Of a stretch of 64,000 bases of DNA, positions 20,670 through 31,374 are shown in pieces. The position numbers and the translations under genes are program-made. The stretch lies in contig CM055102.1 of assembly GCA_029204225.1 (NCBI GenBank), positions 12,259,939 to 12,323,938 of the forward strand, read 5' to 3'. The notes below the pieces were generated by a model. The model had not been told where the DNA came from and did no database searches. It saw only the letters and a program-made list of their open reading frames with translations. The DNA is from Diphasiastrum complanatum (Eukaryota > Streptophyta > Lycopodiopsida > Lycopodiales > Lycopodiaceae). How positions within the stretch are numbered: the first letter of the stretch is position 1; every line of letters starts with the position of its first letter.

Positions 20670-21241
20670 AATTCAAAAAGGACTACCCAATTCGTTTTCT
20701 TAGTCGACAATTGATACCTGCTGAAGTCAATTATACCACTACCGAACGTGAAGCTTTGGCAATGGTATATGCGGTTCAAAAGTTTCGCCATTATCTTCTA
20801 GGAAAAGTCCTTGCGTTCTTCACTGATCATCAAGCATTGTTGTATCTCATCAACAAGATGTGTACCATAGGCCGTATTACTCGATGAATCCTATTATTGC
20901 GAGAATTTGAGTTTAGGATCGTGGTTCGTAAGGGAGTTCAGCATTTTTTAGCAGATCATCTATCCCGAATCCCTAACCTTCCAACCTCTGATCAAGGCGT
21001 CAACGATGATTTACCAGATGCAATCCTTTTCCAAGTTGACTCTACACTTGTATGGGCTAAGGATATTACTGAATATTTAACTTCAGGACAAATGGATCAT
21101 TCCTTCTCTAAACCTGAACAACGTGCGTTGGTCCTCAAAACTAAACCTTATACGTTAATCGCAGGACAACTCTACAAGCAAGGGTTAGATGGAATTATTC
21201 GACGATGTCTTACTGAAGGAGAAATACCCTCGGTAATTTTC
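20670..21241 (+). pseudogene. Ty3-gypsy RNase H / integrase N-terminal fragment
   Basis: The plus strand reads DYPIRFLSRQLIPAEVNYTTTE and REALAMVYAVQKFRHYLLG, the gypsy RNase H block with F-x-S-R-x-L and Y-T-T-T-E-R-E-A-L-A-M-V, then FTDHQALLYL. After a TGA at 20884-20886 the frame gives FRIVVRKGVQHFLADHLSRIP (A-D-H/A-L-S-R) and a spacer, ending in YTLIAGQLYKQGLDGIIRRC, the start of the integrase zinc-binding region. It breaks at 21241 where a minus-strand copia LTR begins. It lacks RT and the integrase core. It differs from the gypsy element at 31.4 kb. Confidence 0.85.
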
Positions 21242-21851
21242 TGCTGAATTCACACATGTGGGACGCCCTACACATGTATTTTTGATATCCTAAGCACAAT
21301 AACACCATAAAGATCAGACTAGTATTGGTTGTCAATAGGAAAGCTGATCATACAAGCAATATTAGTGTGTTACAAGCAAGATCTGTCAACAAAACATAAG
21401 ACAAAGCATCATAAATGCCTCTACTCGGCTGGAGAGAGAAAATAGCAAGTACAAAATTCGTGGAGAGAGAGGGCACAAAGAGCTTGTCTCCAAATTTGCA
21501 TTACACACAAATTTCATCATATTCTCAATGAGAATACATCACATATATATAGATCCATGGACTCCTCTCCTACTTGAAGTTGAATTGGAGTTGTGGATCC
21601 ACCTCTCAAGCTATCTAGACTTATCCAAGCCACCTCACTATGTCTAATTGTGCCACATAGTCTTTCATGCATTAAATGTGGCATGTAAAGTACAAATGGC
21701 AATTCCTATAGTAGCTCGAGTTTCTACTTCTACCTACCTTGAATATTTTATTCTAAGATGGGTCTTTACTAAGCCAAAAGAGCTCAATTCATCTTTGGCA
21801 TTTTTAGGACCCATATTCACAACATTAGATAGATTTTTCAATATTTTGACA
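21242..21851 (-). repeat. E1 copia LTR (copy in duplication unit 1)
   Basis: On the minus strand it starts TGTCAAAATATTG beside a GGAGGAG polypurine tract and ends ...GAATTCAGCA at the gypsy junction. It is paired with the LTR at 22790-23403 as a duplicate, not as a 5'/3' pair. It contains CACACATGTG-type palindromes near 21250. Confidence 0.75.
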
Positions 21852-22708
21852 CTCCTCCTAAAAATGTATCTAATGTGGATCAAGCATTGATCTTGAGATA
21901 AGACCAAGACTGATATGTTGTCACATTTGATCAAGGGAAGATCATCCTCTTTGATGCAATTTAGCTCCATGATTAACCTCTTGATCCAAAGCACCTCTTT
22001 AGTTGTTGTAGTGAGTGCTTTGTACTCGGCCTCACAAGATGATAGAGATACGGTATCGTGCTTCTTTGAAAGCCAAGACACAAGATTGCCTCCAAGAAAG
22101 ATAGTATATGCATTAATGGACTTTCGATCCATTTTATCACTTGCAAAATCGGAATCTGAATATCCAACAATGGTTAGATCTTCATTCTTGTAAAATAAAC
22201 CATAATCTTGAGTAGAAGATACATATCTTAGAACTCTCGTGGCCATCTTCCAATGTTGGATCTTGGGATCTTGCATAAATTGACTCAATTTGTGCACACA
22301 ATAGCTCAAATCGGGTCTAGTGATAGTAAGCCAAATTAAAGAGCCTATAAGACTCCTATAAAGTGTGATGTCCTCGAAGGATCTTTCATCACCTTTAATA
22401 GGATCTTTTACATGTTGCTCCATGGGAGTATCTATGCCTTTACAACTTTGCATATTGAATTTTCTCAACATAGAAAAGACATATCTAGATTGACAAATAA
22501 AAGCATACTCTTCATGAAAATCAATCTCAAGGCCCAAAATGTAATGGATCTCTCCTAGATCTTGCATTTTAAATTCTTTTCCTAATGCCTCTTTGGTTTC
22601 TTGAACTAGCATCAAACAACTTCCACTAAGAATAATGTCATCTACATAGATTAGGAGAATGACAATATTACTACCATCAATTTTTAAGTACATAGAAGGA
22701 TCATAGTC
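21852..22708 (-). pseudogene. E1 copia RT/RNase H, duplicated fragment
   Basis: The minus frame from 22708 reads SYDPSMY-type text, then LLIYVDDIILSGSCLM (catalytic YVDD), DLGEIHYILGLEID, GIDTPMEQHVKDPIKGDERS, WLTITRPDLSYCVHKLSQF, and RNase H SDSDFASDKMDRKSINAYT and SLSSCEAEYKAL. Then a deletion joins RNase H (IKCDN) to leader-like text next to the LTR, so the conserved H-x-R-x-K-H-I end is missing. The N-terminal RT half is also absent because the duplication unit starts inside the gene. It is nearly identical to 23422-24432. Confidence 0.9.
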
Positions 22709-24432
22709 GCAGGACAACTCTACAAGCAAGGGTTAGATGGAATTATTCGACGATGTCTTACTGAAGGAGAAATATCCTCGGTAATTTTCTGCCGAATTCA
22801 CACATGTGGGACGTCCTACACATGTATTTTTGATCTCCTAAACACAATAACACCATAAAGATCAGACTAGAATTGGTTGTCAATAGAAAAGCTGATCATA
22901 CAAGCAATATTATTGTGTTACAAGCAAGATCGATCAACAAAACATAAGACAAAGCATCATAAATGCCTCTACTTGGCTAGAGAGAGAAAATAGCAAGTAC
23001 AAAACTCGTGGAGAGAGAGAGGGCACGAAGAGCTTGTCTCCAAATTTTCATTACACACAAATTTCATCATCTTCTCAATGAGAGTACATCACATATATAT
23101 AGATCCATAGACTCTTCTCCTACTTGAAGTTGAATTGGAGTTGTGGATCCACCTCTCAAGCTATCTAGACTTATCCAAGCCACCTCACTATGTCTAATTG
23201 TGCCACATAGTCTTTTCATGCATTAAATGTGGCATGTAAAGTACAAATGGCAATTCCTATAGTAGCTCGAGTTTCTACTTCTACCTACCTTGAATATTTT
23301 ATTCAAAGATGGGTCTTTACTAAGCCAAAAGAGCTCAATTCATCTTTGGCATTTTTTAGGACCCATACTCACAACATTAGATAGATTTTTCAATATTTTG
23401 ACACTCCTCCTAAAAATGTATCTAATGTGGATCAAGCATTGATCTTGAGATAAGACCAAGATTAGACCTATGCTTTGAGAAGGCACTTTTGCAAAGTGGC
23501 TTTGTGAGAAGATTAGCAATACATGAAGATGTGTCGACATGTTCTAAATTGATTTCACCTCCAATGAGTTTTTCCCTTACAAAATGGTGTGCCACTTTTA
23601 TATGCTTGCTTCTTGCATGAAAAATAGGATTGTTTGCAAGAGCTTGTGCCAATATGTTGCTACATTTGATCAAGGGAAGATCATCCTCTTTGATGCAATT
23701 TAGCTCCATGATTAACCTCTTGATCCAAAGCACCTCTTTAGTTGTTGTAGTGAGTGCTTTGTACTCGGCCTCACAAGATGATAGAGATACGGTATCGTGC
23801 TTCTTTGAAAGCCAAGACACAAGATTGCCTCCAAGAAAGATAGCATATGCATTAATGGACTTTCGATCCATTTTATCACTTGCAAAATTGGAATCTGAAT
23901 AGCCAACAATGGTTAGATCTTCATTCTTGTACAATAAACCATAATTTTGAGTAGAAGATACATATCTTAGAACTCTCTTGGCCATCTTCCAATGTTGGAT
24001 CTTGGGATCTTGCATAAATTGACTCAATTTGTGCACACAATAGCTCAAATCGGGCCAAATTAAAGAGCCTATAAGACTCCTATAAAGTGTGATGTCCTCG
24101 AAGGATCTTTCATCACCTTTAATAGGACCTTTTACATGTTGCTCCATGGGAGTATCTATGCCTTTACAACTTTGCATATTGAATTTTCTCAACATAGAAA
24201 AGACATATCTAGATTGACAAATAAAAGCATACTCTTCATGAAAATCAATCTCAAGGCCCAAAATGTAATGGATCTCTCCTAGATCTTGCATTTTAAATTC
24301 TTTTCCTATTGCCTCTTTGGTTTCTTGAACTAGCATCAAACAACTTCCACTAAGAATAATGTCATCTACATAGATTAGGAGACTGACAATATTACTACCA
24401 TCAATTTTTAAGTACATAGAAGGATCATAGTC
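22709..24432. repeat. Tandem duplication, unit 2 (1724 bp)
   Basis: Second copy of 21161-22708, starting GCAGGACAACTC and ending ATCATAGTC before the unique ACTAAGCAC, where the rest of E1 pol continues. Unit 2 therefore has the intact junction with upstream E1 sequence; unit 1 is the extra copy. Confidence 0.92.
22790..23403 (-). repeat. E1 copia 3' LTR
   Basis: Starts (minus strand) TGTCAAAATATTG after TAGGAGGAG and ends at TGCC on the plus strand at the gypsy junction (614 bp). No 5' LTR for E1 is present; the gag end is cut at 26821. Confidence 0.75.
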
Positions 24433-26821
24433 ACTAAGCACAAATCCTAATGAAAGTAGAAAGCTGTTGAGTCTTGAATACCATGATCTAGGTGCTTGTT
24501 TTAAGCCATAAAGACTTCTAAATAGCAAACACACCTTAGATTTATCCTTGATAAATCCTTGAGGCTGTTCCATGTATATCTCCTCCTCAAGATAGCCATT
24601 CAAAAAAGCGTTGGAGACCATCAAGTTGAAATAGTTTCCACTTAAAAAATAAGGCAAGAGAGATTATGATTCTTATTGTCACCATCTTTGCTACAGGACA
24701 AAGGTTTCTTCATAGTCAAGGCCATATATTTGTGCAAAGCCTTTGGCACACAATCTTGCCTTGTACTTGTGGACGGAGCCATCATGATTGTACTTGATCT
24801 TGAACACCCACTTGCATCCAATGATATGCATGTAAGGTGGTGGATCCACTAGCTCCCATATGTGGTTGGTGATCAAGGCATCATATTCAATCTTCATGGC
24901 CTCATACCACTCCTTGGTATTGAGGGCTTCTTGAACATCTTTGGGCTCCTCATGAGAAACAAAATAAGCATAAGTGGAATCAAGATCCACTTGTTTTCCT
25001 TTGTCATCATAAGTGAGCCTCTTGGGGTCGGATCTCTCCCTCATGGATCTTCTAGGAGTGAAAATCCGAGGACTTCCATGTTCAAATCTTGACTCCTCCA
25101 TATGTTGATTGTGTTCAATAACAATAGGTGATAGATTTTGAGGTTGCTTGATCTCGGCCCCTCCAAGATTCGACTTTTCTTCTTCATGAAAAACTACATC
25201 TCTACTATTAATTACTTTAGAGGTAGAGAGCATGTAGATTCGATAGGCTTTCTTGTTGGATGAATATCCAACCATCACTCCTTTGCTTGCACAAGGATCA
25301 TCCTTCTTTCTCGTTTCCAAGGGAATATTGACAAAGCATATGCATCCAAATACTCTAAGGTGTTCAACCTTAGAGTGCTTCATATGGTGACTTTCCTCCA
25401 AGTGCAACATGAGGGAATCTATTGCAAAGATATTTTGAACAATTGATAGCCTCACCCCAAAAGTCTTTTGGCAAAGATGCCTCAATTTTGATGGTTTTGG
25501 CACATTCACACAGTGTTCTATTCTTTCTTTCAGCCACCCCATTTTGAGATGGTGTATATGCACAAGAAAACTCACTTTTAATGCCTTCAAGCTCACAATA
25601 ATCATGAAATTTATTGGAAGTGTACTCACCACCTCCATCACTTCTAAGAATCTTGATTTTGTAAGAAAATTGTTTTTCAACTAGAGCTTTGAACTTTAGG
25701 AAATAGTCAAACACCATAGATTTTGAAGCTAGAAGATATACCCAAGTAAATCTAGTGAAATCATCAATGAAAGTTACAAAGCAGGTAGCACCACCCTTGC
25801 TCTTTGAAGATGAGAAGTGCACATCCGAGTGTATGAGCTCCAATGGATGTGTAGTCTTGATAGATGAAGTCTTCTTATGAGACTTAGATATGTCACAAGC
25901 CTCACATGGCTTGAAATTCTTGGAGATAAGATTAGGCAATCCAATAGCTTTGGATTTTTTGACCATAGACACCATAGAATTATAGTTAGGATGACCCAAC
26001 CTTCAATGCCATAGTTCCTCCAAAGACATATGAGTAGCAAAAGCACTATCACAAGAGTTAGCATACTCTTTGGGATCAAGCTTGTAGATTCCACCATATC
26101 TAGACCCAAATGCAAGGATTTCATCATTCTTCTTCATTGTACATGTATCAACATTGAAATTCACATATAGTCCACTATCAAACAATTGCCCAACACTAAT
26201 AAGATTTTTTGTTAGCTTGGGAACAAAAAGTACATTAGACAGAGAAAGAACTTTTGATGAAGAAAGCTTCAAGGGAATGGTCCCTATGCCTTCAATAGCA
26301 GACTCATGATCATTTGTTGTGTAGATGGACTTCTTGGCTCCTTCATAAGGTGACATGGATGAAAAAGAATACTTGGAGCTACACATATGTGAGGAAGCTC
26401 CACTGTCAATATACCACGAACCATCCTTCTTGAAAGGTGATGAAGAAAAACTCGAGACCATAAGAGATCCCTCTTCATCACTTGCATGATCATCTTCCTT
26501 CTCTTCATTAGAAATGTTGGCTTGCTTGAATTGACTCTTCTTCTTGAAGCAATTGGTGGCATAATGCCCCTTCTTGCCACAAAAGAAACACGATGTTTTT
26601 CTTCTTCTTCTTGGATGTGGAAGCTTGAGAGGACTCATCCTCATCTCCTTTCTCCTTGGAAATAAGATTGTTCTTGCTTGAAGAGAATTGGTGTTGATTC
26701 TTACTTCTTGTCTTGTGCTTGTCTTTGGTAAAGAGAGCTTTACCATCAATGTGTTCATACATCCAAGGGCTTGCTTGACCTTGTACATAGCCATTTGTGG
26801 TTTGATGCAGACTACTTCCAC
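23422..26821 (-). pseudogene. E1 copia gag-pol, nearly complete
   Basis: Domains in order on the minus strand: gag tail and knuckle CFFCGKKGHYATNC (~26580), protease WYIDSGASSHM (~26410), GAG-pre-integrase LEELWH-stop-RLGHPNYNSM (TGA near 26000), integrase with HSDVH, RSDGGGEYTS and GVAERKNR (25999-25370), a frame change, linker VMVGYSSNKKAYRIY, RT start (EYDALITNHIWELV, KYKARLCAKGFAQ), a broken stretch at 24690-24660, then an open 411-codon frame (24657-23422) with NAFLNGYLEEEIYM, YGLKQAPRSWY, LIYVDDIILSG and RNase H through HARSKHIKV. The gag N-terminus is missing. Few lesions, so a young or recently active family. It lies in a gypsy fragment at its 3' LTR. Confidence 0.92.
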
Positions 26822-28790
26822 AAGGGGAGCTCTCTATTTCCTAACTTTCATCGATGGCTTCTCTCGAAGGACTGCAACCTGCTATTTGAAGAACAAATCC
26901 AAAGCATTCAAGTTTTTCATGCAGTTCAAGGCATCTGCAGAGAACCAGACCCAGAGGAAGATCAAGACTCTACACACAGATGGAGGGGGAGAGTACATCT
27001 CCACAGAATTCAAGGAGCTCTACAAGGCCAATGGGATACATCAATAATATACAACCAGCTACTCACCGTAGTCCAATGGTATAGTTGAACAAAAGAATTA
27101 GACACACATCAAGAGTGCCAAGAGCATGATGGCCCAAGCCTCTCTTCCAAAGAAATTCTATGTAGAACCTGTTACTACAGTTGTCTATTTGCAGAATTGA
27201 TCCATCACCAAAGCCTTGAACGACAAGACACCTTATGAGGTGTGGACTGGATCAAAACCATCACTCAAATATATTCGAATGTCTGGGTGCATCACTTTTG
27301 TTCAAATCTTAGAAGATCTAAGAAGAAAGTTGCATGACAAAAGCAAAAAACGATTCTCATCGGCTATTCTCCAGATCACAAGGCATACAAGCTCTACAAT
27401 TTGGACACCGATAAGACATTCACCAGTAGAGATGTCATTTTCATGGAAGACCAGTTCATCAACCACAAAGGAAAAGCTGTTGATAATTCTGATTCAACGA
27501 TCGAACAACCAATCAATTCTGATTCAGAGATACAACTGCAGAACATCAATGCTAACTCAGAAAATGAGTTAGAACCTCAACAAGTCAACCCACATCAGAG
27601 GACTGAAGTTAAACCCAGAAGGTCGAACTTTGTGCAAGAATCGAATATCGTTTTTGAGGCAATGTCTACTCCTGATGCTTACCAGTGGAAAGCAACAATG
27701 GACACCGAATTCGATTATCTTATGGAGAATCAAACATGGACACTCGCTAAGCTGCCAAAGGACCAAAAACCAAATCCATGCAAATGGATATTCAAGACGA
27801 AGTACGACGCTGAAGGAAGGCTAAATCGTTACAAGGCCAGGCTAGTCGCCAAAGGCTTTTCCCAGATTTCAAATCTAGATTATTTAGAAACCTTTAGTCC
27901 AGTTGTCAAATATGCTTCGATCTGTCTATTCTTCTCCTTTGCAGCCACAACAGATCTTGAAGTCCACCAGATGGATGTCAAAATCACTTTTCTTAATGGA
28001 ACCATTGAAGAGAAAATCTACATGACGCAGCCAGAGGGATACGAACTCAATGGCAAGCAACAGCACCTTGTATGCAAAATCCACAAGGCGCTCTACGGGC
28101 TGAAACAGTCACACAAAGCCTGGTTCCAAAAGATCAACATATTTTTTATAGAGAAAACTTGGCAGACTCGAATGTCTACTTCAAGTCTGTATCAGATTAC
28201 TTTATCATCATCACTCTCTACGTAGATGATACACTCTTATTCAGTAACGATCTGAATCTGATGAAGGATACAAAATGCATGCTGGCCTAGGAATACAAGA
28301 TGACGGACATGGGTCCAGTTCACCATTGTCTCGAAATCCAAATTCAACAAGATCGACCCAGCAGACTGATCTTTATCAATCAGCAACAATATCTCAACAA
28401 TGTACTGAAAAAGTATGGAATGGCCAACTGCAAACCAAGCCACTTTCCACTTGACCATGGACTAAAGTTATCAAAGGAATAGTCTCCTCAAACTGAGGCA
28501 GAAAAGGAGGAGATAAAACGCGATCCATTTCAATCCATCATCTAGGCTTAACTCATTGGAAGGCACTAATAAAGGTCATGAAGTACATTCAGGCAATGAA
28601 AACTCTCAGCATCTGCTATGAAGGCAGCCACACTGCCAACATCCTTGAAGCCTACATAGATGCGGATTGGGCAGGAGATGTCGACACCAGAAAATCAACT
28701 TCTGGATTTGTATTTTTATACAACCAAGGCCCAATCTCATGGAACACCCGGAAGTAGACCTCAGTTGCATAATCATATATATGTTTGAAA
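26790..28790 (+). pseudogene. Copia D pol block (integrase to RNase H)
   Basis: Plus-strand frames give integrase FLTFIDGFSRRTATCYL and TLHTDGGGEYISTEF, then NDKTPYEVWTGSKPSLKYI. A frame change leads to the 274-codon frame 27401-28225 with RRSNFVQESN, KWIFKTKYDAEGRLNRYKAR, DLEVHQMDVKITFLNGTIEE and YGLKQSHKAWF. Another frame gives ITLYVDDTLLFS (catalytic YVDD) and MTDMGPVHHCLEIQ, then RNase H THWKALIKVMKYI, DADWAGDVDTRKSTSGFVFL. Gag, protease and LTRs are absent. It is oriented against E1 and begins exactly where E1 gag is lost. This family is distinct from A, C and E1. Confidence 0.88.
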
Positions 28791-29145
28791 GTGAGAGTGA
28801 TGATGAAAATAATCTAAGAGGAGATGAATTGCAAGATGTTGTTGTTGATGAAATTGATTCTTGCACTTGTGAATAAAACTTGATTATTGCAATTATGAAT
28901 GAAATTGATTCTTGCAATGCTTTCAAATGATTGTTATTTAGCCAAAATAGAATCTCATTTATGGTCAAGTAAGTGAAAAGAATAGACATAGTTTGACTTC
29001 AATCCCATTTTTTTGGAGATAATGTCGGTGAAGATAGATGTACGGCTTCATGTTCCAAGAAAGTTCTCATTTTTTAACAAATGTTCAAAAGGCAGTAAAT
29101 CACTAAAAACATGTGAGTTAATGAAATCACCACCACAAACTATGA
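28791..29145. other. No gene seen
   Basis: AT-rich spacer between copia D and the next RT fragment. Confidence 0.35.
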
Positions 29146-29149
29146 CAAA

Positions 29150-29395
29150 ATCAAGTGTTTCATCATAGTCAATCCCCTTGAATTGAGCATATTCCTTGGC
29201 AAGTAGTCTTGTTTTATGATTGTTCACACTACCATCTTGATTAAGCTTGATCTTAAAGACCCATTTACAAACAATAACATTTTGTATTTTTGATGGAGGA
29301 TCAATAATTTTACAAGTATCTCAAACAATGCATCATATACTCACTTTTCATTGCATCAAATCACTCTTTTGTTGCTATAGTTTCATTCACACTTG
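29150..29395 (-). pseudogene. Copia RT N-terminal fragment
   Basis: The minus strand reads, with frame changes, CKWVFKIKLNQDGSVNNHKTRL and LAKEYAQFKGIDYDET, the beginning of a copia RT. About 80 codons remain. Neighbouring integrase and RT core are absent. The sequence at 29474-29698 is open on the same strand but has no recognised motif. A CACACATGTG palindrome lies at 29537. Confidence 0.7.
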
Positions 29396-29871
29396 AAGGA
29401 ACATCATCAATATATAGAAAACTTCTATATCTAATATATAGAAAACTAGCACACAATTCAACCTATTTTGCATCTAATTGGCAAGAGCTTTTGAACACCA
29501 CAATAAAACTAGAAATAATTGATCTTTACGTCCTGTCACACATGTGAAAAGTATAATACTTTGTTCAGATTCAGATCTATTCATTAGACACAAAAAAATA
29601 TCACATTCATCATTCATCAAATTCTCATTAAAGAACAAACTTGCCAAAATCACCATCTCTTGATAATCTCTCAAAGTATGTACAAAATGAGCTCTCAATC
29701 CATATCAAATGATCTCGGATATGAGATTAGGGAGTGCCATTAGGGTAGACCCTAAACCCTTGGCTATCAAAGCCTTAGATCATGCATAATTACTCTCTTG
29801 GTAGCGCGAGTCAACTGCCTTACAAAAGTAGGTGGCCGACCTTATCAAAAATCCCAATCATCTAGGAATAT

Positions 29872-30069
29872 CATGATATAATTCACTTTAGAAAAATATT
29901 TATTTAGCTAATTCCATTTCATTATCAACATGCAAAAAAAAAAAAATCTCATCATAATATAATTCACTTTAGAAAAAAAAAATAATCTCATCATAATATA
30001 ATTCAGTTTAGAAATATATTTATTTAACTAATTTCATGTCATCATCAATATGCAAAAAAAAAAAAATTG
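29872..30069. repeat. Tandem repeat of ~80-bp AT-rich unit
   Basis: Units starting ATRATATAATTCASTTTAGAAA at 29872, 29953 and 29992; the first and third are full (~80 bp, ending in GCAAAAAAAAAAAAAT), the middle one is an internal deletion of ~40 bp. Confidence 0.85.
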
Positions 30070-30070
30070 C

Positions 30071-30435
30071 GTGGATAATCCACGGAGAAGATATCTACGC
30101 GTGGATATCTTTAACGTCCGGTCCGGTTTGGTGTACAAACTGAAACCTGCATGGATAATTCACTCGTGGATTATCCATGCGAAAACTGCCTTCCGGCGTC
30201 GCCAAGCTTCTCTCCCAAACAGTTGCCGAAATTTTCAAAATTCAATTTGGTGTGGATAATCCACGCGCATAAATTTTTCGGCGCTGTGTTAGAAAAACAC
30301 TGGTGGACTGGATGGAGGTGCGTTCGAAAACTTTTTGACGTGGATAATCCACGCGTGAATGTTCCACGCAAACAATTTTTGGAAAAATTGACTAAGTGTC
30401 GGGTGTCACGTGGATATTCTGTGTGGATAAACACA
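30071..30435. repeat. Cluster of GTGGATAATCCAC near-palindromes
   Basis: Exact GTGGATAATCCAC at 30071, 30252 and 30350, a hairpin with 10-bp arms GCATGGATAA/TTATCCATGC at 30149-30180, and partial copies at 30101, ~30410 and ~30423. A small plus frame (30151-30672) crosses the cluster, but its text has no known motif. Confidence 0.8.
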
Positions 30436-31370
30436 GAGTTTTCTAGTTGTGAGAGGAGCAGTCTTGGAGTCATCAAGCTATCATGCTTTGAGAGGGAGCT
30501 GAAGAAACAAAACGTTTCTATTACCAAAGCTTTGCTAGCTTTCAGCCCTCAATATGATGAAAATGTTCACGAACGCGAAAGTCAAAAGACACGAAGGAAA
30601 AATGTTTGCGAACACCTTGACGAAAAGACTCGAACACAAAAAATTTGCGAAAGAGAATTTTTTGCGGTATAGTAGGAGAAAGTCAAACGACTCGAAGCGA
30701 CACGAAAATCATCGCGACACTTTTTTCTGCCCTCACGCTCCAAAAAGGACCAGCAAGATCATGCAAGTACCCAGAAGTACAGATATCTGATCTGATAACA
30801 TGACGTCAGCAGATACACTTTAGGTCGTGGCTAATCTGCCACTCTTGTAGTTCGTGATTAGTTGTAGATGTTTAATCACTCTAATCTAGAAGTTACATGA
30901 CGCGACTATATACCTTCTGGATGATACTTGATAGACACACAAAAAAGTCTAATGCTAGTAAGCAAGAAGATGAAAAATATAGAATACGAGTCCGCCTACG
31001 TGCGAGACAATTTTGCATAGGATCTGTAGATCCACAAGTCCGCTAGTAAGCGAGACATTACTTGTGGAAAAACTGTATTTCTCTCACGCCAACGTGCTGC
31101 GTGGATTTGCATGCAGTGCTTGAAGAATCAGCAAAATCAATAGATGATTTTGTAGCCTCTTATCTTGTCTGATCTTGAATGCTAATTAGTCTGCTGCTAT
31201 TCATGTGTCTAATTCACTTGTTCATTTAATTCCGCACTTTGTTTTGATCTTGTTGAATGATACATTAATCTGTTAACGTAGCACAATAGTGTCTGTCTAC
31301 ATTCTGGAGGACTGTAGGAATGATACAACTAGCAGTGACCAACAATCATATCTGAAATCCATCCGAAATT
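30436..31370 (+). other. LTR-like non-coding region
   Basis: Contains a TATATA box-like site near 30908 (ACGCGACTATATACC), CACGAA/GCGAA-rich sequence at 30560-30720 reminiscent of the family C LTR, and ends where a gypsy RT frame begins. It may be an LTR plus leader of a lost element; boundaries are not defined. Confidence 0.3.
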
Positions 31371-31374
31371 TTTG

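Larger units (their letters stand above)
21161..22708. repeat. Tandem duplication, unit 1 (1548 bp)
   Basis: Starts GCAGGACAACTCTACAAG in the gypsy fragment, runs through the E1 LTR and into the copia RNase H/RT, and ends ATCATAGTC. It joins directly to unit 2, which starts with the same GCAGGACAAC. It lacks about 190 bases of RNase H end that unit 2 has (around 21910), and carries 13 bases near 22322 absent from unit 2. Confidence 0.92.

Noticed and set aside
30151-30672. 173-codon plus frame
   Set aside because: It crosses the GTGGATAATCCAC cluster and GCGAA-rich LTR-like sequence; no known motif and chance openness is plausible.
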